Source: Undaria pinnatifida (lineage: Eukaryota; Sar; Phaeophyceae; Laminariales; Alariaceae). From it: 64,000 bases of DNA. Positions 63,061-64,000 of the stretch are shown piece by piece. Each line of letters begins with the position of its first letter. The stretch's first letter is position 1. The stretch covers positions 1,535,189 through 1,599,188 of the forward strand of contig JABAKD010000027.1 of the NCBI GenBank assembly GCA_012845835.1. Reading direction: 5' to 3'. Both the position numbers and the translations under genes were made by a program. The notes below the pieces were generated by a model. The model made no database searches, was not told the origin of the DNA, and saw nothing but the letters and a program-made list of their open reading frames with translations.

Positions 63061-64000
63061 CTACCACACCAAGATGGGCCGGAGTGCACTTTTCGCATTC
63101 ACACCATGACCACCACCGCTTTTCGTCTGATCTAGTTTTTCCCAGTTCTGCAGGCCTCGGGCCGGTGCTTTTCTGGCGGCACATTGCATTGGGGCCGCCC
63201 CTCCCTCCCACGCGGGGCAGGGTGAGCCTCCTGGTACGCGCCTTCTTGCCGACTGTGGCCGTGGTAAAAGAAAATCTGAGGGCCCCGGAGTGGGCCCTTG
63301 GGCTTCTTGGGCGTCTGTTGGCGGCGCCAAACTACCCAGCCTCATCCCCGCCGCCGGCAAAATCCAACATTTCTGCAGCTGACGCCGACACGCCTGCACC
63401 TGCCGCTGCGCCCCCCCCTTCACTGCCGCCACGAACGCCAACAATACCTGCCTCATACCACCTCTGCGAAACGGCAGGGGAAACAGCGCTACCGACAACA
63501 CCCGCAATCATCGCGCCCCCGTCATTTTCCTGCAACCTAGCACGAAATGCAGCATGCCGTTGACTAATAGAGATGATCGTATTCTTAACGTTGGCGTGCC
63601 CTTTGATTTCATCATAGTGATTCTGAACTTGTTGGGAAGTCGACAAGATCAACCGGCCCCTCACCCCGAGCATCAGGTCCCCACAATCTCTGAGAAAGGT
63701 CGCTTCTTTCAACAGTGTCTGCCACGTCAAGAGCAGAGACCCACCCAGGAAACATCGGGATATCCGGTGACCAGCTGGCCGTGTCGCTCTTGATAACCTC
63801 AAACTCAAACGGTTCGTAGCACGCTCCAATCTACTTTGGCAGTCCGCGGTTCTTCGCAGCCATTCCAATACTCCAGCGATAGTTGAACTCCAGCAGAATC
63901 GAGTTGTCCAGCGCAGGAGAAGCGCAATAGTAGCCTGCGGAGGTAACGATGAAAACCCTTTGAAAAAGGACAAACAGTTACACCAGGCGGAAAACATATT
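63061..64000 (-). CDS. Coding-like region running off the right edge
   Basis: A minus-strand frame is open from the window edge to 63,332 (221 codons seen, start outside or beyond an intron). Its middle part is helical with charged residues (NHYDEIKGHANVKN, ISQRHAAFRARLQENDGG), and it ends in a Gly/Ala-rich tail. A neighbouring frame between about 63,640 and 63,850 also reads like protein (EVIKSDTASWSPDIPMFPGW), which could mean an intron or a frameshift. The overlapping plus-strand Pro/Ala-rich frame (63,084-63,563) is probably its shadow. Function unknown; best candidate here for a host or transposon gene. Confidence 0.35.

Noticed and set aside
63084-63563. 159-codon plus-strand Pro/Ala-rich ORF
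   Set aside because: Likely shadow of the minus-strand frame; GC-rich sequence keeps several frames open.

Overview
This window looks like nuclear DNA of a repeat-rich eukaryote, probably an alga or another protist. The evidence is a degraded Ty1/copia element, two copies of a very long Ty3/gypsy-type element with a chromodomain, a LINE remnant, tRNA-derived SINEs, several small inverted-terminal-repeat elements, microsatellites and interstitial TTAGGG-like tracts. There are no bacterial operons, no rRNA, no CRISPR, and no complete host gene I can name. I cannot fix the species from the sequence alone.

Layout. 1-1,091 holds nothing recognised. 1,092-1,883 is a PIF/Harbinger-like MITE (second copy at 38,332-39,088). 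1,973-2,470 is the tail of a LINE reverse transcriptase. 2,696-4,397 is an inverted-repeat element filled with a 41-bp GGTACC-rich satellite. 5,304-10,600 is a decayed Ty1/copia element with its 3' LTR cut off. 10,795-15,535 is a set of alternating inverted copies of one repeat (here DR2), with a hAT-like MITE (11,213-12,464) nested in it. 15,540-19,720 is mostly gene-empty.

19,721-32,582 (copy A) and 47,733-61,088 (copy B) are two members of one 13-kb LTR element family, with LTRs of about 269 bp and 4-bp target duplications. Both keep, in order: a leader with tandem repeats, Gag with a CCHC knuckle, three copies of a ~230-bp repeat, a NADAR (YbiA-like ADP-ribose glycosidase) domain, the end of reverse transcriptase plus RNase H, an integrase, a chromodomain and a second C-terminal module. 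In both copies the reverse transcriptase fingers and palm are missing. This NADAR-carrying, RT-deleted element is the most notable thing in the window. Copy B is the younger copy and was inserted into another dispersed repeat (here DR1). Both copies are broken by frameshifts and stops.

32,583-47,732 is a mosaic of DR1 copies on both strands, ACCGCACCG-type minisatellites, two SINE copies (one with a nested retroposed insert), a hAT-like MITE with a perfect 8-bp target duplication (44,246-45,093), microsatellites and a few coding-like fragments. After copy B come a tRNA-like segment, a small ORF and, at the right edge on the minus strand, a coding-like stretch running out of the window. All element names DR1 and DR2 are working labels used only here.
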